Below are positions 32,790 to 45,032 of a DNA stretch of 64,000 nt, one piece after another (positions within the stretch are counted from its first letter, which is position 1; each line of letters begins with the position of its first letter). The notes under the pieces are model-generated. The model had not been told where the DNA came from, did not search any database, and worked only from the letters and a program-made list of their open reading frames with translations. Location of the stretch: positions 1,123,001 to 1,187,000 of the forward strand of contig NC_064044.1 of NCBI RefSeq assembly GCF_932526225.1, read 5' to 3'. This DNA is from Nematostella vectensis. Its lineage: Eukaryota > Cnidaria > Anthozoa > Actiniaria > Edwardsiidae. The position numbers and the translations under genes are program-made.

Positions 32790-33613
32790 CTGTATCATGG
32801 TCACGTCACGATTATAACACGGTCACATTACGAGTAAAGCACGGTCACCTCAAGATTAAAACACGGTCACCTCACGATTATAACACGGTCATGTCGATAT
32901 CATAATCTGGTCAGATCACGATATCATAACTTGGTCAGGTCACGATATCCTACTATTGTCACGCCAGGCCATAAAACGGTCACGTCACGATCATGCCATT
33001 GTCATATCATGCTCATGGTAACTATACCACCGTCACGTGACGGTTATAACACCAGTGTCACGTGACGGTTATAACACCAGTATCACGTGACGGTAATGAC
33101 ACTAGTATCACGTGACGGTTTTAACACCAGTGTCACGTGATGGTTATGACACCAGTATCACGTGACGGTTTTAACACCAGTGTCACGTGATGGTTGTGAC
33201 ACCAGTATCACGTGACGGTAATGACACCAGTGTCACGTGATGGTTATGACACCAGTGTCACGCGATGGTTATGACACCAGTATCACGTGACGGTAATGAC
33301 ACTAGTATCACGTGACGGTTTTAACACCAGTGTCACGTGATGGTTATGACACCAGTATCACGTGACGGTTTTAACACCAGTGTCAAGTGACGGTTATGAC
33401 ACCAGTATCACGTGACGGTAATGACACTAGTATCACGTGACGGTTTTAACACCAGTATCACGTGACGGTAATGACACTAGTATCACGTGACGGTTTTAAC
33501 ACCAGTATCACGTGACGCTTATGACACCAGTGTCACGTGACGGTTTTAACACCAGTGTCACGTGACGCTTATGACACCAGTGTCACGTGACGGTTATGAC
33601 ACTGTCATATCAT
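32790..33613. repeat. 25-bp minisatellite rich in TCACGTGA palindromes
   Basis: Units CACCAGTATCACGTGACGGT plus TATGA, well ordered at 33,010-33,613 and degenerate at 32,790-33,010. Roughly 22 CACGTG E-box-like palindromes lie in the first coding intron. Confidence 0.92.
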
Positions 33614-33928
33614 AATAATAATAATAATAATAATAATCTTTATTGCCTTAGATAAATCAACATGTCTAAGTTTACAAAATGTAGGAGAAACCGATTATAA
33701 GTAAATGCGCTACATCAATTATATGTCACTATATTTAAAGACAAGCCTATTGACAAAAGTATTTTTGAATCGCTCTGAGTGAACCCTAGGATAAATCACA
33801 TTTCTTTTTCTGAGGTTGTATTTTTGGTCTTTTTTCTTAGGCAGGATTTTGCTCAGAGGATATTCAGGTTGATCTAAGCGAGTACGATAAATCTTCTTAT
33901 CTGCCTCCTCTAGAAGTTTACGGATGTA
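33614..33928 (-). mobile_element. 5'-truncated LINE 3' end, 315 bp, with ATATCAT target duplication
   Basis: Starts with (AAT)n, the complement of a LINE microsatellite tail. On the minus strand a residual reading frame (NLRKRNVIYPRVHSERFKNT) ends before TAA, typical of CR1/L2 ORF2 C-termini. ATATCAT repeats at 33,607-33,613 and 33,929-33,935. It splits the 25-bp minisatellite. Confidence 0.85.
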
Positions 33929-34070
33929 ATATCATTGCTATAACACGGTCATGTCACAGTTAAAACACATTCTTGTCACACGATTCCAAAAAATAGCACG
34001 GTGGTTAATGCATTTAAGTTACCCTCAAAGTATTAGGACGTGTTAAACAAAGTAACAAATGGACACTTAC

Positions 34071-34176
34071 CGGTCATATTATCGATCGCATCAACAAGAA
34101 CCAAATTCAACAACATGAGCAGTGTTACCCATGCCATGAAGCACGTCTTGGGGGAAATGATTAAGAACAATACAAT
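34071..34176 (-). CDS. Exon 1 (coding from 34,137): signal peptide
   Basis: The minus-strand ATG at 34,135-34,137 opens a hydrophobic leader (MAWVTLLMLLNLVLVDA), a typical signal peptide with probable cleavage after VDA. It ends in phase 1 at donor GTAAGT (34,065-34,070). The exon begins after an acceptor at 34,177-34,178, so about 39 nt of 5' UTR precede the start. The joined codon to exon 2 reads straight into the first MAM cysteine. Confidence 0.85.
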
Positions 34177-34179
34177 CTG

Positions 34180-34740
34180 AAATGGAATTATTAGTCAAAG
34201 GCCTTAACTGGATGCTCTCTTACACCTTCAGGCATCTGAAAAGGCTCCGGTGTTATGTGGTCGTAACTAAGAAAACTTGTTAGTTATCAGATTATATCCT
34301 GAAAAAAAGGTAGGAGGAACTCACTTGAAACTCCTGATTCGAAAGATTTACGCTCCAAAGAAAAATGATTTCGTAACTTGTTCTAGGCTATTTCATGTGT
34401 AACTCATCAAATAGATCGAGGTTTTTAACAACTCAGCTTATGGATTTAAAGTTGAAGTAGTTTGAGCAGGAAATGTAAGTTAGATAAGTATGATACGGAG
34501 CTGCATTCTCGTCGTGGAGCCCATGCTTGACGGGATTGATGATTCATCTCTTGCATCTATTTGCTACTTTATTAGCGTAACACACGTAGCACACACATTA
34601 ACTCTTACCTTAAATGCTGATACAATCTAGATGTATCAAACAGTGGTACGTAAATTGTATTGATATATAAGTATAATACGAGGTAGTGAAGAATGCAGCA
34701 CAGAATTCACAAAATGCAGCTAAATCCGGCGTTGCTGGCG
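34180..34740. other. Upstream AT-rich sequence, nothing recognised
   Basis: Probably the 5' UTR intron of the mosaic gene. No exon or element seen. Confidence 0.35.
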
Positions 34741-34749
34741 ACTCCCGTT

Positions 34750-35140
34750 AATGAACCAACATACTGTACTGTAAAACCGTAATTGTACGTTCCTAGTAGT
34801 GATGGACCTCCTGTGTCAAGTTGCACTTTTCAAGTGATGGGCTCCCTGTGTCAACTTATACGTTCCTAGTTATGGGCTCCCTGTGTCAATGTGTACGTTC
34901 ATAGTGATGAACTCCCTTTGTCAAAATGTACGTTCATAGTGATGGGCTCCTATCACTAGGACATTTCAATGTTCGAGAAAGCGAATTTCGTATAACTAAA
35001 GAGTTCGTGTTATAGGGGTTCTACACTATTACTACTATCCTAAAATCCCTTCAGAGTTCGTGTTATAGGGGTTCTACTGTATTACCACTATCTATGCTAG
35101 TATTACCCGTCAAAGCTAGATTTGGCGGGATTATACTGTA
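34750..35140. repeat. Two short minisatellites: about 35-bp units, then a 53-bp family
   Basis: 34,790-34,960 repeats GTACGTTCATAGTGATGGGC plus TCCCTGTGTCAA (about 5 copies). 34,990-35,140 has two or three units of the AGAGTTCGTGTTATAGGGGT family also found at 10,140-10,850. Confidence 0.8.
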
Positions 35141-35149
35141 CCTAAAATC

Positions 35150-38100
35150 TTTATTATAACATTCGGGCCATCTCCCAGTTAACAAATAAAAAGCTTTCTT
35201 TATTTCTTGACAAAGTGCCCAGTCTAGAACGTGAAGTACGTAAAGAGCATCTCACGACAAGACTATAATTTTAATAAAGTAAGCAATACGACCGAAAATT
35301 TACATGAACGAAGTTAATGGATTTAGTTTCTTTTTATAAAGCATTCTAAAATCTTTATTATAATGGAAAGGTGAGATTATTTTGATTCGGTAGGTACGAT
35401 TAAGAAAAACACAGATAGAGATGTTATAGTATAGATAGGGTAGGCGTAACACTGATTGGCATAAAAAAGGAACCAACAATTAATTGTTGTGTTCAAGACA
35501 GAAGGTGTCTGTTAAGTTTTAGGCATGTTAATCTGATGATTGAGTTGTCGGTATTGCTTTCATGAACCAGATGCTTAATTTAAAAGAAATGTATCCACCC
35601 AGCACAATGAGAATCTCTTTTCAACAAATGGCTATAAATAAAAACAAATGTTATAAGTGCAGGTTTAAAACATTTCAAAATGCTTTGGACCAGTAAAAAG
35701 GCAAACCCTTAAGAGGTTTCAGGTGAATACTTTATAAAAAAATAATGCATGTTTTCCTAATTCAATGAAAAAAGTGGTGAAAAGAAGCCCTTGAGTTTGA
35801 GTGACGGAAAATAAGTGAGAAGATCATTTCATTGTGGATTTCGAAGTTGCATTAAAAGTTCCAAGTGTTCCCTTATAAATGTTTTGATGTTCGCCTCCCG
35901 GTCGCCGCCTCCGCACTCTAGCTTATCGTCATACCAAGAGTTTCCGTTAATATAGTTCCATTAACAGCGTTTTGACTTGTTATAGCTATTTAACCCAAGC
36001 TCTGGCCGACCACTTAGCCCGCTTATTCTCCCAAAACCAAAAAGTAAATTACCTTCCTCTATTCTATCCTTATTTCTTATATAATCCCAAAACTCTAGCT
36101 TAATTTTAAAACAATATTTGCAGCAAATAAAATCTTGTTTTTGTATAACGTTTCTAAGATGAAGTCATTACTCTTTTGTTTTTCTATAGTCTTAAGACAA
36201 TTTGAAAAATTATCACTTCGAAAAGGATTTGTAACCCCAAATGTCGGATTTATATTTTCTGTAAATAAAAGCAAATCGTGTTATTATCTTCCAAAACTAA
36301 ATTGCCAGATTTAGATAAGAATAAAGTTAGTTTCAATTGAGAAATAATAAGCGCCTTTTTATGCCGGCCAGGGAGATGAGAAATGCAAACAAAGTAGTAA
36401 GGAAAACTATGATACTAGAAAAACTTGTTGTATGCTTCATACACATCGTGTATTTGTCACGGGTTGGGTTCAAAGTCAATCCAACCCTCGCCTAACGGAA
36501 ACTTAAAATCAACCAGCTAATAATTCTGCCCTAAGAGTTTTTCTTATTTTTTATGATTAGCCGTACGAATGGTGATCAGTGGTAGAACTGACGAATAGTG
36601 AAATGCTACAGCGTGTATTTACTTACATCCAGCAGGTGAAAACAGTTCAAGTCCGCTACCCAAAGCCACGCGGTAGTAATCTCAGCTCTTTTTTCGGGGG
36701 TGGCGTCTTTAAACAATGTGCACTCGTTCCCGCCCTTTTCTTGACTGTTTAGCGTTTCAAGCGAGTACTTTTAAAGTAAGCCAATATTACTTTATTTTTC
36801 GGGAAGTAAATGATAGAAAATATCAGCAAAGAACGGAAATTTGAATAATACATCGACGCGCGCACGTCAGCTAATACTAAACATGTTATATGACAATATT
36901 TGTTGACGCCAAAGATTGTCTTCAAAACGTGAACAAATGTTGCAGTCGTTCAGATGTATTCTTGCTAATTAAGCATCTGTAAAGTCTGCAAGGGGAATCT
37001 TTAAGAATAAAATGACTTCATTTGAAGAAAGGAAATAAGCGACAGCATTTGATGGATATTTAATCAAATTTGAAAACTTCCTGCATAAGCCAATCGTCAA
37101 GCAAAGATGCGAGGGTCTTAATAAGCACACGTCGGTGTCACTAGATATGTTACACTGTGTATTGCGCGCCGTTAAGGCAGGGTTTTTGCTTTATCAATAT
37201 CACACATTTCTATGTTCGCATTCACTATTCCTGAAGTTAGTGTCGACTTCAGAAGGTGGCAAGGTCGAATTCATATAAAATTTATATCATTTTTTTGAAA
37301 TGATAAGAAAATGTAGAAAAAACATGCTAACGTTTTTTTTTTTTTGATCAGCAGATTTTCAGTATTTTTTGCCAAAACATCTGATTTTCTTAAAAATATC
37401 ATGAATGTTGTCTGAAGTTCAAATTCTATGATTAATTGAGCTTTTTCAAGGCAACATAAAAACGTTAATCGCGGCAAGCCATCAACTAAATTTAATTCAA
37501 TATCGCTGTGTATCTATGTGCCTACCATTTTTTTTAAATGCGTTTTTTAAATAATTACTTTATCCCAATGATGAAATGGTGTTTTGGTTGCGGATAGAAA
37601 TGCCCTCTTGACGAAAGTGCGCCCTGTGCAAACATCCTGTTTGTCACATTTTTCAATGGTAATAAAATCTAGATAAAACAAAGATATTTAGTTTGAAGGG
37701 AACTTGAAACTCTTGTATAGAAGTCGAAATTATTTGTCTAGATGACAGAGGTGTTCGTTTGCTTCAATATACAAAATTCAAAATACAAAAAACGAAAATC
37801 ACTACATTGTAGATGAAATAGTTGTGGTTTGAGAGGAGTTATGGGAGAATATCTAAAAAGCATGGCATTGGACACAGAAATTGCAAACGAAAGCTACAAG
37901 CATTTATTATAAAACAGGAGTACATATCTTGCATTTTGGGAATATTCGCCGTACTTAAGTAACTTGCGACGTTGAGGTAATCAAGACATTGTTTAGTTAA
38001 AACGCTTTATTATCATACTCTAGCTGCCATCTGCAAAGTTAAATTTCTCTGAGAAAAATAACTAAATACGTAACTTGTTAACTTGATTTTTTACAGATAC

Positions 38101-38650
38101 ATTCCATTTGTCAAAAGAATATTATGTAGGGATGATTAAGATGAGTAGAAGGTAACTTTTTTGTTTTATTCACAAAAAGTGTTAAATAAAAATAGGTTTG
38201 CACCTTATTTGGCAAGATAATTGATGAGCCAATATTCGACTTGATAATGAGTAAAGGTAGGGTAATACGAGCAGCAAAATCGTACAACTTTTGACGTTGC
38301 TCGTTTTATACCAGCGCTAATCTTGAAAAGCCCTAGGTCCCAGGTCTTCAAGAGATTGTCCGAGCGGGTTTGAAGGTCACCCAAATATTCATAGTTTTGT
38401 CGCAGCAATTTTTTTGTTGCAAGTTGAAAAGGTTTGCTGCAGAAAGTAGAAGATGGTTCTACATTTTGCAATGAAATTAGGAGATGTAGCCCGTATTAGT
38501 ATTACTGCATTAACCCAACTTGTCTCGCAGCAAAACAACGTCAAGCATACAAGTACGATAACCAGTTCCGTATCACTTAATAGCGAAGCTCCATAGGTAT
38601 AGAAATATGGTATAACTATGCGACGTTTTGTGGTCATTGCGCGGGTACCC
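35150..38650. other. AT-rich intergenic or 5' intron DNA, no gene found
   Basis: Apart from the possible non-coding exon near 36.63-36.74 kb I see no exon chain, RNA gene or mobile element. Short open frames here have biased, non-protein-like composition. Confidence 0.45.
36627..36740 (-). promoter_or_regulatory. Possible 5' non-coding exon / promoter-proximal region of the mosaic gene
   Basis: On the minus strand a consensus donor (GTAAGT at 36,621-36,626) follows a locally GC-richer stretch in otherwise AT-rich DNA. It could splice to the acceptor at 34,177-34,178 ahead of the start-codon exon. No clear TATA box is visible. This rests only on position and the donor match. Confidence 0.3.
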
Positions 38651-38655
38651 TGTGG

Positions 38656-39166
<511 letters not shown>

Positions 39167-39169
39167 TTT

Positions 39170-42150
39170 TGCCTCAAATTTTGTGACTTAAGGATAAAGT
39201 CAACTAGAGGAGATCTACTAACATTCATTCATGCCAAGATTTATGTAAGGATATGTCTGGTTTTTGCTAGTAAATTTAAGTAAGTAATAGTTCACATTAA
39301 AAAGTGAACAAAACCACAAGAAAGCGACAAAATGCAAGGCGAGTTTCAGACGACGATTTCTTTTGTCTATTAAGGATATGAAAGTTATTGGGCTTTTTGT
39401 TGTCCTTTTTGTTTGCTCTGAGAATAAGCATAACACCTTTTTTTTACATTCTTTGTTCTATCTTTATTCTTGATTTCTGTTGAAATATTTCATAAAGGCT
39501 AACCAATATCGTGTTGCATTTGTCATATACTGGTAAAGAAGGCCGTTCTTGTCTTTATATCCTGTGCTCTTAGTCCTAAGAAGATACATATCCTTAGAAG
39601 ATACAGCAACTTTTTCAACTTACAAGAGAAAGTTTCCTTACCGAGGATAAAAACAACCCCTGTTGCCAATATGTATTGTTATTGTCTGCATCTTACATCT
39701 CATGTGTTTATTACTATTTTTTCAAATATTTGTGGAAATTAGTCAGATTATAAATGTCTTGATGAAAGATTGTTTTGAAAGAAATGTTACTCTTTTATGA
39801 ACCAGGGACTACCTGAGGGCCAAGATGAATGCTAAAGACTGGAAGACATGAGAATTGAAAACCATGTCTTGAAAGACATGTCTGAAAGACAGTAGGGAGT
39901 TCTTATTCACTAGTCATTTGATACCCCCACACACATGGTCCCAAAAAAGGGTGGGGGATTAGACTTTAAATAAAAGCCTGTTTCCAAGTTAAGAGTCAAA
40001 AACAGTCAATACCACCACCCCTCTTGATATATTCTGGTTAAAAAGTAATCTAAAACACCACATTAACCCCAGACTTCCCCAGGACCATAAGGGAGGGGGC
40101 TCAAATGACTAGGGCATTACTATGTAATTCAGCAGTACACACTCAATAGGTTTTTTTTTTAGAACAAGATACATTATATAAAACTAAAAACATAATTTTG
40201 CTTTTTAAATAATAAATAAAAGTGATATTTTAGGAAAGTACTGAATATAATTATCACATTATTGTTATTATATTTTCTTTTCAGACATTTAAAGAAGAGT
40301 CATATTTCTTCCTTTCCTTCTGCCTGTTGACTATTTTTATACAATTGATGCTCTTTGCTATTTCCCCTTTACACCAAAAATAAATTAATAAATTAGATTT
40401 GATTTTTAAATTAGAAATTTTCATTTAGTACTCTCACTTATATCTTCTTTTTAGGATTTCCTTTCCTTTTCCATTACATTTATTTTAAATGTTTAGATTT
40501 ATTTCATTGGAATGGTTGGATCCAGGGTTTTTAAAAACACCAAAATATAATGCATTACTGGATGTATATTTATAGATATTAATTCCCATGGGGATGGAAA
40601 ATCACCACTTAAAATGGTACATTAAAACTTCAGTATTGCATGGCCTCTTTAGAGGCCTGTGGTGATGAAAGGGTTAAGATAAGGGGAAAGGGGAAATGTC
40701 AAGAAATGCTCAATCAAATTATTTTCATTACTGTTATATTTTTTTCAACAAACCTTTCAAGTTGAGTCAATTCCCTTTATATCTCCTCCCCCGTAGACTA
40801 TTTTTTAGTAAATTGATATTCTTTCCTTCCTCTCTTCCCCAAACATAGATCAATGAAAGGGTTTGGTTTGAAATTAGAAGTTAGCATTTTAGCACTGTCA
40901 GTGATGCCAGATTTGCTTCCAAAATCAATCTGTTTTTTCTTCATTGCATTTATTTTGGAGTAGGCCACCAACAACAAGGCCACTATATGGTATATGGTGG
41001 GTGTGTCAGAGCGCGATTTCCGGTCACTTGTTAAGAAAAGTCCTAGGCGTTCATGTAGCGCGCTCGCGCCGGCCTGGACCGGAGTCAAGCACCTTTGTCA
41101 GGACATGATCAGTTATGTAATGGCGATCGAGCGTGTTGATAATTACACAGCGCAAAATCTCGTCGAAATTGTGTGTTAAAGTAATCTTTCTCCGCTTAGA
41201 AACCTTTGGAAATAGTCCCCGATATCCCCTGCTACAGGTGCACCAATATGTAATGCATGAAAGGAGATATATTTTTTTATTTTAATTTCCAGACATTTTT
41301 CTGAATATTCGGTCCAATGAAGGAGAGAATCGCCACTAAATCAATACATAAAATTACAGTATGGCATCTAAACAGTCTAAATATATTATTTTAAATCTGT
41401 GGAATGCTGTTACATCCATGACCTATTCTGCACAAGGGCAAAGCTTGTCGGAGTATTGTTTTGATTAAAAAATATATATATTTATAAACTTCTATGATGG
41501 GACATAAGAATTTACCATTAGACTCTTGACAACTTTGACAGCCATATTCACACCAGAAATTGTGTTTGTTAACTTTGATGTACTGCATAATTTAAATTAT
41601 TGAATAAGGCCTGGATCTATTTGGTTGGTACAATAAATAAATCTCAGTAAAGAGCAGGATCCTAGATCCCCCCAAAATACCTCAATCAGTCAACACAGAA
41701 GGTGTTCAATGCTGGCTCCGCTTTTAGGCAGTGCCTAAATCTATATATTATTAAAATATTCAAATCTTTTTTTGCGGAGGGCCCAATGCTCATGATTTTT
41801 TCTAAGACGACTACAAATTTACCTATGCATATAATATGCACAGAAAAGACTACACATTTTCTCTTTTTTTATTTATATGTTTTTTTAACGTTATTCTGGT
41901 AGGTGATAGATAGGAGAGTGTGCCACAATTCGCGTGAGACCAAAGCAGTATGCGTGAAAAGGATCATGGGATTGTCCAACTTGACGTGTGCCTGCGTCTA
42001 TTGATATTGTAACTGGGGACAAAATGTTGTTTACTTTGTGGTCTTTTTATTGGGAATCGACTCGATGCTGACCTATCTGCCATAATCTTAATAGCTTATA
42101 ATAACACTAATGATCTACGTATAAGACACGATTCGCGAATCTTCGGAGCC
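39170..42150. other. AT-rich intergenic DNA, no gene found
   Basis: No supported gene. At about 41,712-41,750 a stretch matches, inverted, the left edge of the dispersed repeat at 4,107 (GCTTTTAGGCAGTGCCTAAA). The rest is unrecognised. Confidence 0.45.
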
Positions 42151-42154
42151 GCTG

Positions 42155-42335
42155 TACTGAAGAAAGATTTCCAATGTCTTAGCGGGAATAAACCCAGCCA
42201 GCCCTTGTTATAAGAGTGGAAAGGTTTCAAGTGTCTTAGCGGGTATAAACACAGCCAGCCCTTGTTATAAGAGTGGAAAGGTTCCCAATGCCTTAGCGGG
42301 AATAAGCCCAGCCAGCCCTTGTTATAAGTCGACAT
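42155..42335. repeat. About 60-bp tandem repeat, 3 copies
   Basis: Units GCGGGAATAAACCCAGCCAG plus CCCTTGTTATAAGAGTGGAAAGGTT. Confidence 0.85.
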
Positions 42336-42472
42336 ATTCCTTCGCACTAAACGATTTGTGGGTCGTAATCATATACCATAGTAGTAAAGTTTATATTCAG
42401 GGACGGCAAAAGTGAAACAGATTTTTAAAAAAATACGTTAATCCGTTGCCGGCATAGTGAGCCCATACATGC

Positions 42473-42773
42473 AGCCGCATATAGACAGACATCTACAGGT
42501 AATTGTTCACATTTATTTTTACATAACACCCTACACCTTGTTATTGTATATCATACTTATATTATTGTAGACAAAAATGTATTGTAAAGTTTCCTTTTAA
42601 AACACATCTACTTAATCATTTTTTATATATAGTAATAAAACATCACTCAAACACCGATGTCCTTTTTTTCATACCCGAAACAAACAACTAGTCAAAGCGA
42701 AAAATCAAGCAAAAAGGACAAAAAACAAATAAAAAAAGAAGAAATAATAGAAGAAAAAAAGAAGAAGAAGAAG
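42473..42773 (+). repeat. LTR-like direct repeat, left copy (about 300 bp)
   Basis: Begins GCAGCCGCATATAGACAGAC and ends in an AAG-rich tract. The same sequence recurs in the same orientation at 54,560-54,862 with few differences. The two copies bound the remnant that the Polinton-like element entered. Confidence 0.85.
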
Positions 42774-42896
42774 AACTGGGACCTCATCTCCACCGACCTA
42801 GAACTATCCCACCTTTTCCCCTCCCCCTCAGTCACAGCCTTTCTTCGCCACCGCAACCTCAAGGATATTCTAGTCCACACCCGATTCACCTCCTAA
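42774..42896 (+). pseudogene. Retroelement polymerase C-terminal fragment (Penelope-like candidate)
   Basis: After the AAG tract the frame reads LSHLFPSPSVTAFLRHRNLK then DILVHTRF and stops at 42,894-42,896. An F-P..P..AF.R..NLKDILV segment is typical just after the RT of Penelope-like elements, before a GIY-YIG nuclease. I see no intact GIY-YIG downstream. The direct repeats fit Penelope-type organisation, but other classes remain possible. Confidence 0.45.
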
Positions 42897-42899
42897 ACA

Positions 42900-44010
42900 C
42901 TTCACCTCCACCTTATTGACTGGCCCCCGATGTCACTACCTCACCTACTACAACCAACCAATGTCTTCAAGCACCAAATAATCTACTGGCATCATCTAAT
43001 ATCTCATGGAAAACACTCAATATTCTTCAAAGGCCGTCTACCAGCAACCTACTACACAGAATATTCTACCAGCATCATCTAACCTTTTCAACAAATCACA
43101 AGACTACAGAACTCCGAAAGCTCCAATGGAATCCTCTCAATATATTAACCTCAGCACCACTGGAAGCCTACAACACCAACTGTCCTACTGGTATGATCTA
43201 CACATATCAACAACACCAAGGATATTTAAACAGTCATCCATCTTCAAATAACAAAGGACAACACTACTATTATAACTACCTTCAACAAGAACACCAAGCG
43301 CAACCCTACAGAGGAATAAGGACATCTCAAACCCCAAGAGGAACACTACAAAGGAACACTATTATTAATTATTAATCTCAATCTCGATAAATATCTATTA
43401 TACACACATCAACATATAATTACCACATAGCACTATACACATAAGTACTATTTATAGAAATGATTATAACTTATCTTGTCAACTCATATCTCACTACGAA
43501 CCTTTTTTATTCATACATTTACACATCCACTTATAATAGTTACGTGCTATCCCATATAACTAATATGTTTTATTTAGTTTTTCTATCTATGTTTTCCTCT
43601 AACACACCTCTAAGCCTATTTATCCTACACACACACCACACACATCATGCTCTGCACGGTACAAGCCCTAATGCACTTACATAACAAGCTCTTAACAAGA
43701 CTACACGAAGAAGGAAAAAATCGCTACAGAAGAAAAGGAAATCAAAAACAATGGAAACCGAACTCACTCGATGCAACAAGAACCAAGACAAATACAAACA
43801 ACCACTTACCCACTTATGGACTGAAGAGATAAAACCTGAATACTATATGAAAAGAAAACCTGAATCCTATATGAAAGGAATACTAATGAAAGCCAACCTT
43901 CCGAAGAAACACACAACAAGAAAGTACATCACCATGTCAAAACCCTACGAATGACAAGAATTGTGAGTCTTTCACCGAAGAAAAAGTCTATAAGAACGAA
44001 GAAACTATCT
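42900..44010 (+). other. Decayed internal region of the retroelement remnant
   Basis: Low-GC, ACAACA-rich sequence with only short open frames (the longest about 80 codons). Continuous before insertion with the sequence starting at 54,245. Confidence 0.45.
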
Positions 44011-44016
44011 TAAAAA
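44011..44016. repeat. 6-bp target site duplication, left (TAAAAA)
   Basis: TAAAAA here and at 54,239-54,244 immediately flanks the G-run/C-run ends of the inverted repeats. Six bases is the duplication made by Polinton/Maverick integrases. Confidence 0.88.
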
Positions 44017-44283
44017 GGGGGGGGGACTGGGGGGTTTCAGAGAAACTAGTGGGCTCCCAGCCCCGTCTCTATATATCAGGCAGATAATGCTTCACGTACA
44101 TAAACAATCGGCAAAAGCTATTGTAGGCCAAATCGATTTCGCGTACATAAACAATCGGCAAAAGCTAATGTAGGCCAAATAGATTTCGCATACATGAATA
44201 ATCAATTAGGGCTGCAGGTGTTTCGAGTACATGAATAACTAATTAGGGCTGCAGGTGTTTCGCGTGCATGAATAATTAATTAG
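44017..44283 (+). repeat. Left terminal inverted repeat
   Basis: Starts GGGGGGGGGACTGGGGGGTT and contains two TACATAAACAATCGGCAAAA units followed by three CATGAATAA..AATTAGGGCTGCAGG units as subterminal repeats. Confidence 0.92.
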
Positions 44284-44345
44284 GCGTTGGACTTGCAATT
44301 AGACATCCGTCTGTCCTGTGGTATGCCGAGCGTCCGAAGGATAAG

Positions 44346-44630
44346 GTGCGGAAAAGATTACTGCGGGTGGCTAAAGATCGGCCACGCAAACACGTGCGGC
44401 CGGAGGTGCATGACACCTACTGCAAGGTGCACCTCCAAAGGCTCCGTAAGGGCAGCCCCCTCCCCGTGCCGTGCAGGGTCTGCGGCATAGGGACTCAGTC
44501 GGAGACGCGGCTGTGCCGCCCCTGCGGAGCGAATCGTAAAGGGCAGAGGATGTGTGGCATCGAGAGGCGCGCTCTTAAATGGTTCGCACTCGTCCTGTCT
44601 GACATCGCAGCCCGCAGTGCGGTCAATTAG
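44346..44630 (+). CDS. Small basic Cys-rich (zinc-ribbon-like) ORF
   Basis: 94 codons from the chosen start; the frame is open further upstream. Very basic, with CRVCGIGTQSETRLCRPCG, two CxxC pairs about ten residues apart, as in a treble-clef or ribbon zinc site. It lies first inside the left TIR. It could be a DNA-binding regulator or a degenerate gene end. No family recognised. Confidence 0.5.
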   Translation: MRKRLLRVAKDRPRKHVRPEVHDTYCKVHLQRLRKGSPLPVPCRVCGIGTQSETRLCRPCGANRKGQRMCGIERRALKWFALVLSDIAARSAVN

Positions 44631-44698
44631 AGACTGGGTGGCGCAGGGCATACCCAAACTCTCAGTTAGAGACTGGGTGGCTCAAGGTGTGCCCGAAC

Positions 44699-44889
44699 AT
44701 GGACGCCCACATAGAGGAGATTCTCGATAGCATGCGCCCGCCGTACTGACAGGGCTGGTCCAGAACATCCTGGACGAGGACATCCCCGACGATGTCAAAC
44801 ACAGGCTGCTTAAGCCGCTCGTACCGGAGAAGGTGTGGACGGAGGAGGTCTGGCGCGAGTTCGACCCTCTGCTGCCGGGACGGCGGTAA
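44699..44889 (+). pseudogene. Small acidic helical ORF, frameshifted
   Basis: ATG at 44,699 opens MDAHIEEILDSMRPPY, then a stop. Shifting frame near 44,748 continues with NILDEDIPDDVKHRLLKPLV to a stop at 44,887-44,889. Both halves have coding-like composition. Function unknown. Confidence 0.45.
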
Positions 44890-45032
44890 GAGGGCCCAGA
44901 GATCTCAGACATCGAGACGTACTACTCTCTCTTCGTCGGCGGCGCCCATCTTCGGTTCCCAAGCGTGGATGCCACTCTACGGGGCCAAGACATAAGCGCC
45001 AGAGTACATAAGCGCGAGAGTACCTCGTCTTC

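Larger units (their letters stand above)
99..34176 (-). other. Gene span: mosaic MAM/LDLa/PA14/fucolectin/FN2 extracellular protein, 26 coding exons found, 3' end outside window
   Basis: I assembled this gene from 26 exons whose GT/AG junctions and reading phases all agree. The coding sum is about 4,318 nt (1,439 codons). Approximate residues: signal peptide 1-18; MAM1 23-181; unknown module 182-311; fucolectin/F5-8C 312-442; PA14 443-626; small Cys-containing module 627-708; MAM2 709-862; LDLa x3 863-974; Cys-rich exon 975-998; MAM3 999-1162; MAM4 1163-1320; FN2 1321-1374; FN2 1375-1439. Such architectures occur in secreted or single-pass surface proteins for adhesion or recognition, but no specific function follows from the sequence. 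No transmembrane segment is seen before the window ends. All modules are bounded by phase-1 introns. Alternative splicing, or a split into two genes, cannot be excluded without transcripts. Confidence 0.85.

Noticed and set aside
42657-42773. Lys-rich N-terminus of the 79-codon frame as a real protein start
   Set aside because: It lies in the LTR-like repeat's AAG tract, and only the part after it resembles a polymerase C-terminus.
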